The notes under the pieces are model-generated. The model saw nothing but the letters and a program-made list of their open reading frames with translations, was not told the DNA's origin and did no database searches. From contig CAYYJF010000022.1 in NCBI GenBank assembly GCA_964472175.1, positions 1-30,295 on the forward strand: a stretch of 30,295 nt of DNA, written 5' to 3'. Of this stretch, positions 8,739 through 16,961 are shown piece by piece. The position numbers and the translations under genes were made by a program. The stretch's first letter is position 1. Each line of letters begins with the position of its first letter. The DNA comes from UBA8389 sp964472175 (lineage in GTDB: Bacteria > Bacteroidota > Bacteroidia > Bacteroidales > UBA1402).

Positions 8739-10546
8739 AATAGAAATTTGTTGACTGTTTCTTTCAAAAGTGTCCCTTTGATTGGCTTGGTGATATAGGC
8801 ATCGAATGCATTCTTATATTCCTGAATATTTAATTCTAATGCGTATGCTGTTTGTGCAATAATGGGAATCTCCGGTCTCAACTTTCTGATTTCTTTAGCC
8901 GCTATTTCCCCGTCCATCATGGGCATTCGAATGTCCATTAGAATCAAATCCAAATCCGGATTGTTTTGAGCGAATTCAATGGCTTCACTTCCATTGGTTG
9001 CCCTTTGAATGTTGAACTGCTCTGATTCAAGCAATGTTTTGATTAACAGGAAATTGGTGTCATCATCTTCGGCGACCAGAATGGTGTATTTCTCTTTGTT
9101 TTCATGAACTGCTGGCTTGACTTCCACTTTTTCGCATGGGATGCTCAACATGAATTCTGAACCAATATTTGGTTCGGATTGGACCTGAATATGACCTCCT
9201 AAAATGTCTGTTAATCCCTGGCAAATGGTCAATCCCAGCCCCATGCCTCCATAATCGTTTCTGATAGATTCACTTCCGTTACAAAACAGTTCAAAGATGA
9301 TATTTTTGGTGTTTTCCTCAATCCCAATGCCCGTGTCTTTGACAATGATAGATATTTCATTCGTGTTGGTATCCAAATGACAAGAAATGGTTATTTGACC
9401 TTTATCTGTGAATTTAATGGCGTTGTCTAACAAATTAGATACAACCTCATAGATTTTTTCTCTATCCAAATGAACGGCTATATCTTTGGGCATGGATGTT
9501 TCTAAAATCAGATTCAAACCCTTTACATCGGCTTTTGATTGATGCGCTTGAATCAAATCGGTCAACAATTGTTCAATCTTGAAATATTGGTTATGCCTTT
9601 CTATCTGATGTGTTTGAATAGCTGAAATGGTCAATACATTGCTGATGAGATTGAGTAAGCGTTTTCCGTTGAGTTGTATCAAAGTAATGTACTCCTGCTT
9701 TTTTTCATCGTCAAGTTCTTTTTGTGCCAATAAATCACTGAAACCCAGAATTCCATTCATGGGCGTTCTCACTTCATGAGAAACATTTCTTAAAAAGGCT
9801 GTTTTTAGTTGATCACTACTCTCTGCTTTTTCTTTAGCAGCAATCAATTCTTTTTCAAAAAGTTTGTGTGAAGTGATGTCTTGAGACAACCCAATGAGAA
9901 ACCGAATCCTTCCATCGGTGTCTTCTAAAGGTATTTTTGTGCTGAATAAAATGGACGATCCTTGCGGTGATTCAAAATTTTCTTCATAATGAAGTGTGGT
10001 TTTTAAATCGATCACTTCTTTATCTTTCAGAATAATGTTTTTTGCTACCTCTTTGGGAAAAATGGAATGATCGTTTTTTCCGATAATATCATTTTTTGAT
10101 TGCCCTAAAAACCGTTCAACTGCTTGGTTGATCAAAATGTAATTTCCACTCTCAACATCTTTTACAAAAACCAGATGTGGGATATTTTCTAGTACAGTGC
10201 TTAAAAATTGTTCGTTTTTTGAAGCCAATCCCCATGCATCATTCAATTCAATATTTTGTTTTTGAAATTTTTCATTGAGTCGTCTGTAATTTTCTATCTG
10301 CTCTCGCAGTGCCATATCTGTTTGGTATTGCTTATTGATGCGTTTACGCACCATCAAATAAAGCATGAATCCAGTTGTAACAACATAAAATGTTCCCTTG
10401 TATGTTTGAAGATGGGACAATAGTTCTTTGTCTTGAACCAAATATTCAAGAATATAGTCTGACAATCCAATCCAAAGCAGACCCAATACCAAATAAAATA
10501 GGGTAATTCGATAGGTGAAACCATGAATGAAATCTTTTTTTGCCAT
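8726..10546 (-). CDS. Hybrid histidine kinase (2TM-PAS-HisKA-HATPase-REC)
   Basis: 606 residues from the ATG at 10546. Two membrane segments (about 12-35 and 50-68) flank a short periplasmic loop with the LSD...QTYKG signature seen in a widespread two-TM sensor module, so sensing is probably membrane or cytosolic. A linker helix (about 75-115) leads to a PAS domain (about 118-235, motif NIPHLVFVKDVESGNYI). The kinase core has His257 in RNVSHEVRTPMNG, an N-box (SNLLDNAIKF), DTGIGI and GMGLGL. The C-terminal receiver has acidic residues AEDDD and phospho-acceptor Asp538 in LILMDIRMP, plus the conserved Lys in ITKPI. The final output partner is not encoded nearby. It converges on the 7TM kinase with a 13-bp overlap of the coding ends. 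Confidence 0.93.
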   Translation of the reverse strand: MAKKDFIHGFTYRITLFYLVLGLLWIGLSDYILEYLVQDKELLSHLQTYKGTFYVVTTGFMLYLMVRKRINKQYQTDMALREQIENYRRLNEKFQKQNIELNDAWGLASKNEQFLSTVLENIPHLVFVKDVESGNYILINQAVERFLGQSKNDIIGKNDHSIFPKEVAKNIILKDKEVIDLKTTLHYEENFESPQGSSILFSTKIPLEDTDGRIRFLIGLSQDITSHKLFEKELIAAKEKAESSDQLKTAFLRNVSHEVRTPMNGILGFSDLLAQKELDDEKKQEYITLIQLNGKRLLNLISNVLTISAIQTHQIERHNQYFKIEQLLTDLIQAHQSKADVKGLNLILETSMPKDIAVHLDREKIYEVVSNLLDNAIKFTDKGQITISCHLDTNTNEISIIVKDTGIGIEENTKNIIFELFCNGSESIRNDYGGMGLGLTICQGLTDILGGHIQVQSEPNIGSEFMLSIPCEKVEVKPAVHENKEKYTILVAEDDDTNFLLIKTLLESEQFNIQRATNGSEAIEFAQNNPDLDLILMDIRMPMMDGEIAAKEIRKLRPEIPIIAQTAYALELNIQEYKNAFDAYITKPIKGTLLKETVNKFLFQSK

Positions 10547-10799
10547 ACTAAATCCGTATAAAAGGTCAGTGGAATGATTTCAACTGAAAAGCAATATACA
10601 AAATATTTGTAAAAAGAGGTTTTCTTGTGCATAAAAATAACCCGAGCGACTCAAACCTACTGGTAAAAGTAACCCGGGCCATTTTCCCACTCCAATGATT
10701 TATTTCAATCAATTGAAGTGCAAATTTAGAGCCAGAATCATTTATTGGGTGGTCAAAACAACAAAAAGATACGTTCAAGTTGACCACAACCTGCTTTTT
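10547..10799. other. Intergenic region between two minus-strand genes
   Basis: 253 bp with no convincing gene. It should hold the 3' end of the AraC operon transcript and the promoter of the hybrid kinase. An imperfectly terminator-like inverted repeat GTGGTCAA (10749-10756) and TTGACCAC (10780-10787) has a long 23-base loop; its T-run lies on the plus-strand side, so it is not a good terminator for the minus-strand operon. The string TAACCCG occurs twice (near 10639 and 10670) in the same orientation. I see no strong TAnnTTTG element for the kinase. Confidence 0.6.
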
Positions 10800-11882
10800 T
10801 TACATTTTGCGCCATTTATTTGGAGACATTCCCGTGATTCTTGTGAATTGTCTTCCAAAATTGCTTTTATCAGGAATGCCAACCTGAACCCCAATTTGTG
10901 CAACCGGAATCTCCGGATGCTCCTTCATCAATTGCTTGGCTTCTTCAATTCTTAAGTGGTTGATCCAGTCCTTAAAGGTTTGGTTCCGGTACAGGTTCAT
11001 ATAGTTGGACAAGTAAGTACGGTTTGTATTTAATTCTTGTGCAACCTGTTCAATATTGATGCCCGTTTCGGAAAATCTTTTTGTCAATTCCCATGCAGTG
11101 ACAGCTGGTTCCAATTGATCAAACGATTTATTACCACTTTTAGAATTGTTTGTCGTTTCCGTCGTTTGTTCTAAGGCCGGAATCAAATCTAAAAATAGAT
11201 TGACGTAGTTTAGATAATGTATTGTGAAATAGATGTAATAAGATGTATAGCATACAATAAAAACCATGGTTAAGGGCAAATAGTGTACGAAGGAAATCAA
11301 GGTAAAAAGACTACAAAAAAACATACCGATAAACGCGGCTCTGGTCCATTGAACACTTCTGGAGGTCTCTTCGGAAAAGAAGTTGTCCAGTTTTTTGATG
11401 GCTGTGCGCTCTGTTTTTAGGTATTGAATGGTAAATCGTACAATTTGTGTTGTGAAATAGGCGCCAAAAATAATAAAAAACAAGTGAAGGGTTTTGATTT
11501 CGGCATCGTGATAAAAGTAGATACCGATGCCACTGAAAAGTGTCGTCGGTATCATTTCTTTCATACATCTTTTTTTAGATATGTGATTTAAATCAAGCAT
11601 CGTGATGATGGTTGATGAAAAAAGAAAAATTTGGTAAGAAGCAACAATGAGCGTGATGAGAATGACAAAATCTCTATTGAGAATGCCATGGTGATCGGCA
11701 ACTTCAAGACTGTTGACAAAACCAATCAACAAAAAAGAGACAATGATGGCCGGTTTTGTTTTTTTGTAACCTTCCAGAGATGCGATCTTTGGCGTTTTTA
11801 CAAACACTAAAATCAATGCCAATAAAAAGGATACAATGACATTTGTTTTTGACAATTCAAAAAAGAAATCCTGTGTCAGCAT
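10800..11882 (-). CDS. Membrane-bound AraC-family transcriptional regulator
   Basis: 360 residues. About seven hydrophobic segments fill the first ~225 residues, followed by a soluble linker (about 230-255) and a C-terminal AraC/HTH_18 DNA-binding domain (about 262-360). Diagnostic motifs are VAQELNTNRTYLSNYMN for the first helix-turn-helix and QVGIPDKSNFGRQFTRITG with MSPNKWRK for the second. This layout is common in Bacteroidota, where a membrane sensor is fused to the DNA-binding domain. The start codon is 3 bp after the stop of the outer-membrane barrel gene, so it is the last gene of the five-gene sigma operon. It may regulate that operon or an envelope regulon; its ligand cannot be read from sequence. 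Confidence 0.9.
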   Translation of the reverse strand: MLTQDFFFELSKTNVIVSFLLALILVFVKTPKIASLEGYKKTKPAIIVSFLLIGFVNSLEVADHHGILNRDFVILITLIVASYQIFLFSSTIITMLDLNHISKKRCMKEMIPTTLFSGIGIYFYHDAEIKTLHLFFIIFGAYFTTQIVRFTIQYLKTERTAIKKLDNFFSEETSRSVQWTRAAFIGMFFCSLFTLISFVHYLPLTMVFIVCYTSYYIYFTIHYLNYVNLFLDLIPALEQTTETTNNSKSGNKSFDQLEPAVTAWELTKRFSETGINIEQVAQELNTNRTYLSNYMNLYRNQTFKDWINHLRIEEAKQLMKEHPEIPVAQIGVQVGIPDKSNFGRQFTRITGMSPNKWRKM

Positions 11883-11885
11883 GAA

Positions 11886-12797
11886 TTACAAATCTAACAT
11901 AAAACCAACAGAGGTGTGTTGGACGTCAGGCCCTTTTCCTTTTTCGAATAATCCGATCGGAGAATATTTCCCGTACAATCTAGCACTTCCATATCCTGCG
12001 AATATAGCATAGTCTATTGAAATAGGCAAGACATTCATGCCCCGTTCGCTCGTTTTTGTGGTTGAGCCATCCGGATTGTAGCATTTGTTTTTATAAATAC
12101 TCGATAACCGAACCCCACCAATGACACCTGCTGCGAGATAGGGTTTGTGTCTGGTTGCTTTAAAGGGTTGAAATTCCAACAAAGCCGGAATGCTCAGATA
12201 CCAATTCGACAATCTGTTGTATTTATATCTTACCGGCGTATTGTCCAGCGCGCGAACAATACCATTGGTCTGTGTTAAGATGGTTGAGTTTTGAAAGTGG
12301 TAGTTGCGAATGTTCAGACCCAAGCCGGTGGTGAGTCCGAAGATATTGAAAAACATCGGGGTGATGTGTTCTGCGAAATTGATTTGATATTCGTTACTTC
12401 TTCCCAAAATCAGGCTCATGCCTTCTACATTGTTATATTCTACACCGTCTGTCATGGCTGAAAATCCATAGCCGTAGCCACTCCAGTGGGGTTGCATGGA
12501 TTTTAGTTTCCGTTTTTCTTTGATGCGGTTTCCAATCAATGGCAATTGAATGCCAAAGTTTTCCATGACCGACCACCGTTCATAGCTTTGCTGATCGGTG
12601 TAGACTCCTTCAAATACGGTTTGGTAGTTTTCTTCACCCATTGGCCTGACTTCACTTACCTTTACATTGACATGGTCCACGCTGTCACTGATGCGGATCA
12701 TTTTATTTCCAAAAAATACCACGGTGTCTTTTGCCTGACCATTGACATGATACACACTGATGAGAAACAAAAAAACAAAGCTTACAATAGTTTTCAT
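11886..12797 (-). CDS. Outer-membrane beta-barrel protein, function unknown
   Basis: 303 residues with a signal peptide (MKTIVSFVFLFLISVYHVNGQ). The remainder has alternating hydrophobic/polar strands, glycine- and aromatic-rich turns, and ends in a hydrophobic strand with terminal Leu (SVGFMLDL), as expected for a small outer-membrane barrel of the PorT/OmpW-like kind. A segment after the signal peptide (about 22-95, DTVVFFGNKMIRI) looks like a separate soluble domain. It lies 12 bp after the DUF6108-like gene and 3 bp before the AraC gene, so it is part of the sigma-factor operon and could be its sensed or controlled envelope component. I do not recognise a named family. Confidence 0.82.
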   Translation of the reverse strand: MKTIVSFVFLFLISVYHVNGQAKDTVVFFGNKMIRISDSVDHVNVKVSEVRPMGEENYQTVFEGVYTDQQSYERWSVMENFGIQLPLIGNRIKEKRKLKSMQPHWSGYGYGFSAMTDGVEYNNVEGMSLILGRSNEYQINFAEHITPMFFNIFGLTTGLGLNIRNYHFQNSTILTQTNGIVRALDNTPVRYKYNRLSNWYLSIPALLEFQPFKATRHKPYLAAGVIGGVRLSSIYKNKCYNPDGSTTKTSERGMNVLPISIDYAIFAGYGSARLYGKYSPIGLFEKGKGPDVQHTSVGFMLDL

Positions 12798-12809
12798 GAA
12801 TATATGGTA

Positions 12810-13256
12810 TTAACGTTTGCGTAGTAATAGTTTTAAGATGGTTTCTGTGTCGTGTTTCGATTCGATATACACGAGCGTAATCTGGAGCTCTTTTTGTTTG
12901 TTTTCATTGAACAAAATCAACCGGTTCTCAGTTCCTGATTTGGGCAACTGCAAGTAAATGGATGTTGGTACACCATTGGAGGTGACTTCTTTGATTTTCT
13001 TTGCACCCTCCTGATCCCTTTCGATGCATTTTCGGGCGAAACGTGCAGCTTCTGGGTCGTTTTTAATGGTGATGCTTCTAAATCGGTTGAGCCTGTAATT
13101 TTCAAGCATTTCCCCCGAAATATCGACCATGACAACGCCTTTTTTCTTGCCATAGGTATCAAATACCTTGCTGATATACAGATCGTTTTGTCCGTATGCC
13201 TGAAAGGTTATGATGCATAATAGCAAAAGCGCAATGATTGATTGTATTTTTTTCAT
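12810..13256 (-). CDS. Small exported protein, DUF6108/DUF4252-like
   Basis: 148 residues with a signal peptide (MKKIQSIIALLLLCIITFQAYGQ). The mature part has a small alpha/beta look: YGKKKGVVMVDISGEMLENY, then a charged middle, then ITLVYIESKHDTETI and a basic tail ending RKR. This pattern resembles small periplasmic proteins of Bacteroidota (DUF6108 or DUF4252 type) that sit beside ECF sigma and anti-sigma genes. My family assignment is from memory of the pattern, not a search. It lies 21 bp after the anti-sigma-like gene and 12 bp before the barrel gene. A role as a periplasmic partner in envelope-stress signalling is inferred from position. Confidence 0.8.
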   Translation of the reverse strand: MKKIQSIIALLLLCIITFQAYGQNDLYISKVFDTYGKKKGVVMVDISGEMLENYRLNRFRSITIKNDPEAARFARKCIERDQEGAKKIKEVTSNGVPTSIYLQLPKSGTENRLILFNENKQKELQITLVYIESKHDTETILKLLLRKR

Positions 13257-13277
13257 GACGGTAAATTATTTCTCATA

Positions 13278-13745
13278 TTAATTGGGAAGATCGTTGCTGA
13301 AGACGTGCAAAGCGTCTTCCATCACGTTTTCTTCCATTCCCAGCGATTCAATCGAATTCCATGCCAGTTCCCTGACGGCTTCTTTATCTGTAGAACGAAC
13401 CCCATTGACGTAAGCCACGTGCTTGTTTTGTAACTGATACATCCGGAGTGGAATAAAAACAAAAGCCAAGCAAACGGCTGCTGCCATAATGGTCTTAAAG
13501 GACAAAAAATTGTGCTTTTCAACCGGAAATGGCATGAAAGTTTTTGCTGTTGATTCCTTTTCAACAAGATCCCTTTGTTCCATTTTGATATACCCAAAAA
13601 TGGCTGCGTCGGCTTCAAATCTGTGCGGCAGATTTTCCTGAGTGAGAAACTGTTGTAACAATGCTTCCTCATGTGCAGTTGTGGTACCTTCGTAGTACTT
13701 TTCCAACAATGCATCCGCAATATCAATTGTAATCAATGGTTTCAT
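13278..13745 (-). CDS. Single-TM anti-sigma-factor-like protein
   Basis: 155 residues. The cytoplasmic N-terminus (about 1-80) starts with a short helical motif, ALLEKYYEGTTTAHEEALLQQF, typical of Bacteroidota proteins encoded directly after ECF sigma factors. One membrane segment lies at about 84-101. The exterior part carries YVNGVRSTDKEAVRELAWNSIES, a pattern recurrent in this protein type. Its ATG overlaps the sigma-factor stop (ATGA at 13742-13745), which implies translational coupling. It has no zinc-binding HxxxCxxC motif, so it is not a classical ZAS-domain anti-sigma. Binding of the adjacent sigma factor is the expected role but is inferred. Confidence 0.82.
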   Translation of the reverse strand: MKPLITIDIADALLEKYYEGTTTAHEEALLQQFLTQENLPHRFEADAAIFGYIKMEQRDLVEKESTAKTFMPFPVEKHNFLSFKTIMAAAVCLAFVFIPLRMYQLQNKHVAYVNGVRSTDKEAVRELAWNSIESLGMEENVMEDALHVFSNDLPN

Positions 13746-14254
13746 TCAATTATTTGTTCGTTTTTGGTAATCCTGATAAATTCAGATCTGATTTTTTTTC
13801 TTGCTCTGGATAAATTGACTCGTACGGATTCGTTGGTGGAACCCAATATCTGCGCAATCTCATCCAATTCGTAACCTTCAATATCTTTCATCCTTAAAAT
13901 GGATTTTTGTAAGGAAGGCAATGTTTCAACCAATTGATGAATGAGTGCTTCATTGCTTCTGTTTTCAATTTGCTTCCATTCATCCGGACCTGCTTCTTTG
14001 AATAAACGATCGTCAATGGCTTCCGTCCGTTGGCGTTTTCTGATGGTATCAATGCAGTAGTTTTTGACTGCTGTCATGGCGACTGCTTCGATGCTATCAT
14101 AGTGAGACCATTGATCTTTATTCATCCAAAATTTGAGAAAGATTTCCTGCACCGCATCCTCTGCGTCGGCCTCATCCTCCAACATTCGGCGGGCCGTGCG
14201 GAAGAGTTTATCGCGTATGGGCAACATGGTTGCCTGAAATCTTTCTGTGTCCAT
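13742..14254 (-). CDS. RNA polymerase ECF sigma-70 factor
   Basis: 170 residues, standard length for the family. Region 2 (about 10-75) contains AEDAVQEIFLKFW and the DNA-melting/-10 recognition segment; region 4 (about 108-160) contains LPSLQKSILRMKDIEGYELDEIAQILG followed by SVRVNLSRARKKIR, the helix-turn-helix that reads the -35 element. It is the first gene of a five-gene minus-strand unit and overlaps the anti-sigma-like gene by 4 bp. The 115-bp upstream region holds the terminator of the cyd operon and a GTTACA/TGTAAC inverted repeat that may be part of its promoter. Autoregulation is usual in the family but not shown here. Confidence 0.94.
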   Translation of the reverse strand: MDTERFQATMLPIRDKLFRTARRMLEDEADAEDAVQEIFLKFWMNKDQWSHYDSIEAVAMTAVKNYCIDTIRKRQRTEAIDDRLFKEAGPDEWKQIENRSNEALIHQLVETLPSLQKSILRMKDIEGYELDEIAQILGSTNESVRVNLSRARKKIRSEFIRITKNEQIIE

Positions 14255-14266
14255 TTATTCTATGAC

Positions 14267-14288
14267 GTTACAATCGTAAATATGTAAC
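14267..14288. promoter_or_regulatory. Candidate palindromic operator or promoter element before the sigma operon
   Basis: GTTACA (14267-14272) and TGTAAC (14283-14288) form a perfect inverted repeat with a 10-bp centre, 13-34 bp upstream of the sigma-factor start on the minus strand. Read on the minus strand the proximal arm gives GTAAC, reminiscent of the AAC-containing -35 elements of ECF-dependent promoters. It could be a dimer-binding operator or chance. Confidence 0.4.
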
Positions 14289-14295
14289 ATTGAAA

Positions 14296-14343
14296 CAAAA
14301 AAATAGCATCCAATTTCACCGTGAAGTGAGGGAAATTGGATGC
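14296..14343 (-). terminator. Rho-independent terminator of the kinase-cyd-barrel operon
   Basis: Perfect 12-bp inverted repeat, 14306-14317 against 14332-14343 (arms GCATCCAATTTC and GAAATTGGATGC), with a 14-base loop. On the minus strand it is followed by a T-run at about 14302-14296. It lies 26 bp past the stop of the outer-membrane gene at 14370, so it ends the six-gene minus-strand unit. Confidence 0.9.
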
Positions 14344-14369
14344 AAAATGCGGGTTGAAAGAAATATTGT

Positions 14370-15782
14370 TTATCGGTTCAAAAAATCCAAATCGAATTTA
14401 AATCCGACATAGGGTTCCCAACTGCTGCTTGGCATAAATTTACCTTGTGCATTTGCTGCCCATGTCCAATGATAATTGACACCGGCATAAAACATTTTGG
14501 CTACCCGATAAGCGGCACGAATCGAAAGTAAAGAACGACTGTCCAAAGTCAGGGCATCTCCCAAATCGGTTAACCCACCTTTAATATATTCACCCTCAAG
14601 GAGTAAAAGGTCTGTCAGATTGGACGCATCCAGTGTGGCTCTCAGCAATGCGGGATTGCCTGCGTTGACTTCATCGGGCAACATCAAACCTCCACTGACA
14701 CGAATCTTGTCCAGAACAGAAATGCCCAAATCGCCATAGATACCCTTTTGAGATTTGGCTTTGATGTTGGACAAAATTCTGGCATCCTTATTCATTTCGT
14801 AAGCGACATCAAAAAAGTGTGGTGTATAGTAATCACTATACCACAGTCTTTCCAAACGGGTATCCATTCGCAACAAGTTTCCAATCAATTTGAATTTCAA
14901 ATCCAATCCGGCACTGACACCATAGCCGTCTTTGTAGTTGGCAGCTGCCGTTTGTAAATCCACATCGGTGGTGGTATTCAATGAATCTCTCAGTGCGGTG
15001 CCCTTGTTTTTATCCAACATGGCAGCAGAACCAAATGCAACCAATCGCACCATGGGCATATTTACCAGGGTAACACCCATATCCACCGCTTTTCCGGAAA
15101 TACCGGATGAACCAATGAAGGCGTTGTGGTTGGAAGATGCATCGGTTGAAACCAAACGACCCGTATTGTCTCTGTCAGTCACATATTGAACCCCAATATC
15201 CAGGGTTTTAATGATGGGAATTCCAGTGAATGACAATGGTTTGATGTATGGCCTGATGCCCAATAAATTTAAGGAACGGATATCCACATCGCTGTACAAC
15301 AACTCCAATCCAATAAAATCGTTGTAGCAATAATCCAAATCAATCCCAATTTTTCTTTTGTCTTGAGAAATGGAGTTTGAATAGTTGTTGATCAACATCC
15401 CATATCCCAAATAAGAACCAGTCAGATCACCGACTTTTGTGTAAAATGCATCCTGCTTTTTAATACCCCAACTCAGGTAGCGAATCATTCTGAGCCAAGC
15501 CACACCGTCTTTGTACTGATCGGTACGAAATTCCATGGTGTTTACATTAAATTGCAAGGGAATATCAAGTCCTACACCCAATTTGCCGATTTGCAATTCA
15601 GGCATGATGTCAAAACCGACAAAACTTTCACCGCCAATATTGGTGTAACCAAAATAAGCTCCAAGGGTATTGGATTCTTTCATGGGTTCATTCAAATCGA
15701 ATTCACCAGACTCAGCTGAAAACACATGTGTACAACCAAGCAATAATGTTGCTGACAACAACAATTTGGTACGTAATCTCAT
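14370..15782 (-). CDS. Outer-membrane beta-barrel protein downstream of cydB
   Basis: I place the start at the ATG at 15782, which opens a signal peptide (MRLRTKLLLSATLLLGC, then THVFSA); the longer frame would run back into cydB. 470 residues result. LLLGC could be read as a weak lipobox, but cleavage after VFSA is as likely. The body is a long series of amphipathic strands with aromatic girdles (for example KMFYAGVNYHWTWA) and ends in a hydrophobic strand, VGFKFDLDFLNR, consistent with a porin-like barrel of about 16-18 strands. It starts 19 bp after the cydB stop and ends before the terminator, so it is cotranscribed with the bd oxidase. No transport substrate can be inferred, and no named family was recognised. 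Confidence 0.82.
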   Translation of the reverse strand: MRLRTKLLLSATLLLGCTHVFSAESGEFDLNEPMKESNTLGAYFGYTNIGGESFVGFDIMPELQIGKLGVGLDIPLQFNVNTMEFRTDQYKDGVAWLRMIRYLSWGIKKQDAFYTKVGDLTGSYLGYGMLINNYSNSISQDKRKIGIDLDYCYNDFIGLELLYSDVDIRSLNLLGIRPYIKPLSFTGIPIIKTLDIGVQYVTDRDNTGRLVSTDASSNHNAFIGSSGISGKAVDMGVTLVNMPMVRLVAFGSAAMLDKNKGTALRDSLNTTTDVDLQTAAANYKDGYGVSAGLDLKFKLIGNLLRMDTRLERLWYSDYYTPHFFDVAYEMNKDARILSNIKAKSQKGIYGDLGISVLDKIRVSGGLMLPDEVNAGNPALLRATLDASNLTDLLLLEGEYIKGGLTDLGDALTLDSRSLLSIRAAYRVAKMFYAGVNYHWTWAANAQGKFMPSSSWEPYVGFKFDLDFLNR

Positions 15783-15801
15783 GGATTTAATTTTTATGTG
15801 T

Positions 15802-16944
15802 TTAATACTTGTGACCTTTTTCTTCCATTTCAAAGCGATCGATGGGTTTTGAGTTGATGGCTTTCCAGGCCTTAAAGATATACCAAAAAACAAATGGAAT
15901 CAACAAAGAAATAACACTCATGACCTGAAGCGTAAAAAAACTTGCCGAACTGTTGAATATGGTGAGCGAACTTTGTAGGTCAACGGTCGAAGGATAATAG
16001 GCGGTATTGTTCCATCCTGCCAACAATAAGACCGCGAGAACCACCAAAATAGAGCCACTTCCTGACCACCAAATACCTTTCGTCCAGTTTTTTTGAAGCA
16101 TGTTTTTGACCACCCCAAATAATAACAGGAACACACCACACAAGAATGTGATGGCAACAACAGGCATTTCTAAAAGATTTTGTGTGTATTTATACGGGAC
16201 AGCCAACATGGTTTTTGAATCCTGGTTGTATTCAAATCCGGTGCTAAACAGTAACCAAATCAGAAATGCCAGAAAGCAAACTAAAAATAGCGGTGCATTG
16301 ATTCGCAATGCTTGGTGGGATCGATCCCGAATCGTTTCATCGTCAATGGTTTGCATAAAATAAAGCAAAGCCAGGGTCCTGGCAAGAAAAAACAGGGCAA
16401 AGCCAAAGAGTAGATTTTGCAAATTGGCCAATGCATCCAATCCATGCCAGGAATTGTCCCACGAGGAGATAATGGGCATGGCAACATTTGTAATGTTGGA
16501 TTTTTCAACCCAGAAGGGTGCTCCGGTAAAGAAAGTGGCGAGGGCGACCCCCAACAATATAACCCCCAATCCGTTGATGAATAAGAAGACTTCATAGGTG
16601 GTTTTTCCGAGTAAATTACCGGCTTTATTCCTGAATTCGTAGGACACTGCTTGTATGACGAAGCAGAATAGGATACTCATCCACAGCCAATAAGCGCCAC
16701 CAAAACTGGTGGAATAGAAGAGGGGGAAGGAAGCAAAAAATGCGCCACCAAAGGTAACCAGTGTGGTGAAGGTGAATTCCCATTTTCTACCGAGTGTGTT
16801 GACCAACATCGTTCTTTCGATGTCTGTTCGTCCAAGCTTAAACAACAGACTCTGGCCACCTTGAACAAAGAGTAAAAACACCAGAAATGCACCGAGTAAT
16901 GATATAATGAACCACCAATAGTGCTGAAAAAATGCGGTATCCAT
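15802..16944 (-). CDS. cydB: Cytochrome bd quinol oxidase subunit II
   Basis: 380 residues with about nine hydrophobic segments, the CydB pattern. The N-terminus has the GGQSLLFKLG segment in the place of the E. coli GGA/GxD-type loop, and the early Trp/Phe-rich helices match the family. It forms a heterodimer with CydA in the inner membrane to oxidise quinol and reduce oxygen to water, giving microaerobic respiration and oxygen scavenging. It lies 17 bp after cydA. Members from Bacteroidota are divergent from proteobacterial CydB, which fits what I see. Confidence 0.95.
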   Translation of the reverse strand: MDTAFFQHYWWFIISLLGAFLVFLLFVQGGQSLLFKLGRTDIERTMLVNTLGRKWEFTFTTLVTFGGAFFASFPLFYSTSFGGAYWLWMSILFCFVIQAVSYEFRNKAGNLLGKTTYEVFLFINGLGVILLGVALATFFTGAPFWVEKSNITNVAMPIISSWDNSWHGLDALANLQNLLFGFALFFLARTLALLYFMQTIDDETIRDRSHQALRINAPLFLVCFLAFLIWLLFSTGFEYNQDSKTMLAVPYKYTQNLLEMPVVAITFLCGVFLLLFGVVKNMLQKNWTKGIWWSGSGSILVVLAVLLLAGWNNTAYYPSTVDLQSSLTIFNSSASFFTLQVMSVISLLIPFVFWYIFKAWKAINSKPIDRFEMEEKGHKY

Positions 16945-16961
16945 AAGCGTTTGAACTTAAA

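Noticed and set aside
10749..10787. Inverted repeat GTGGTCAA/TTGACCAC as terminator of the AraC operon
   Set aside because: The loop is 23 bases and the T-run lies on the wrong side for minus-strand transcription.
15783..15893. N-terminal extension of the outer-membrane protein into cydB
   Set aside because: The ATG at 15782 opens a clean signal peptide, while the extension overlaps cydB coding sequence in another frame.
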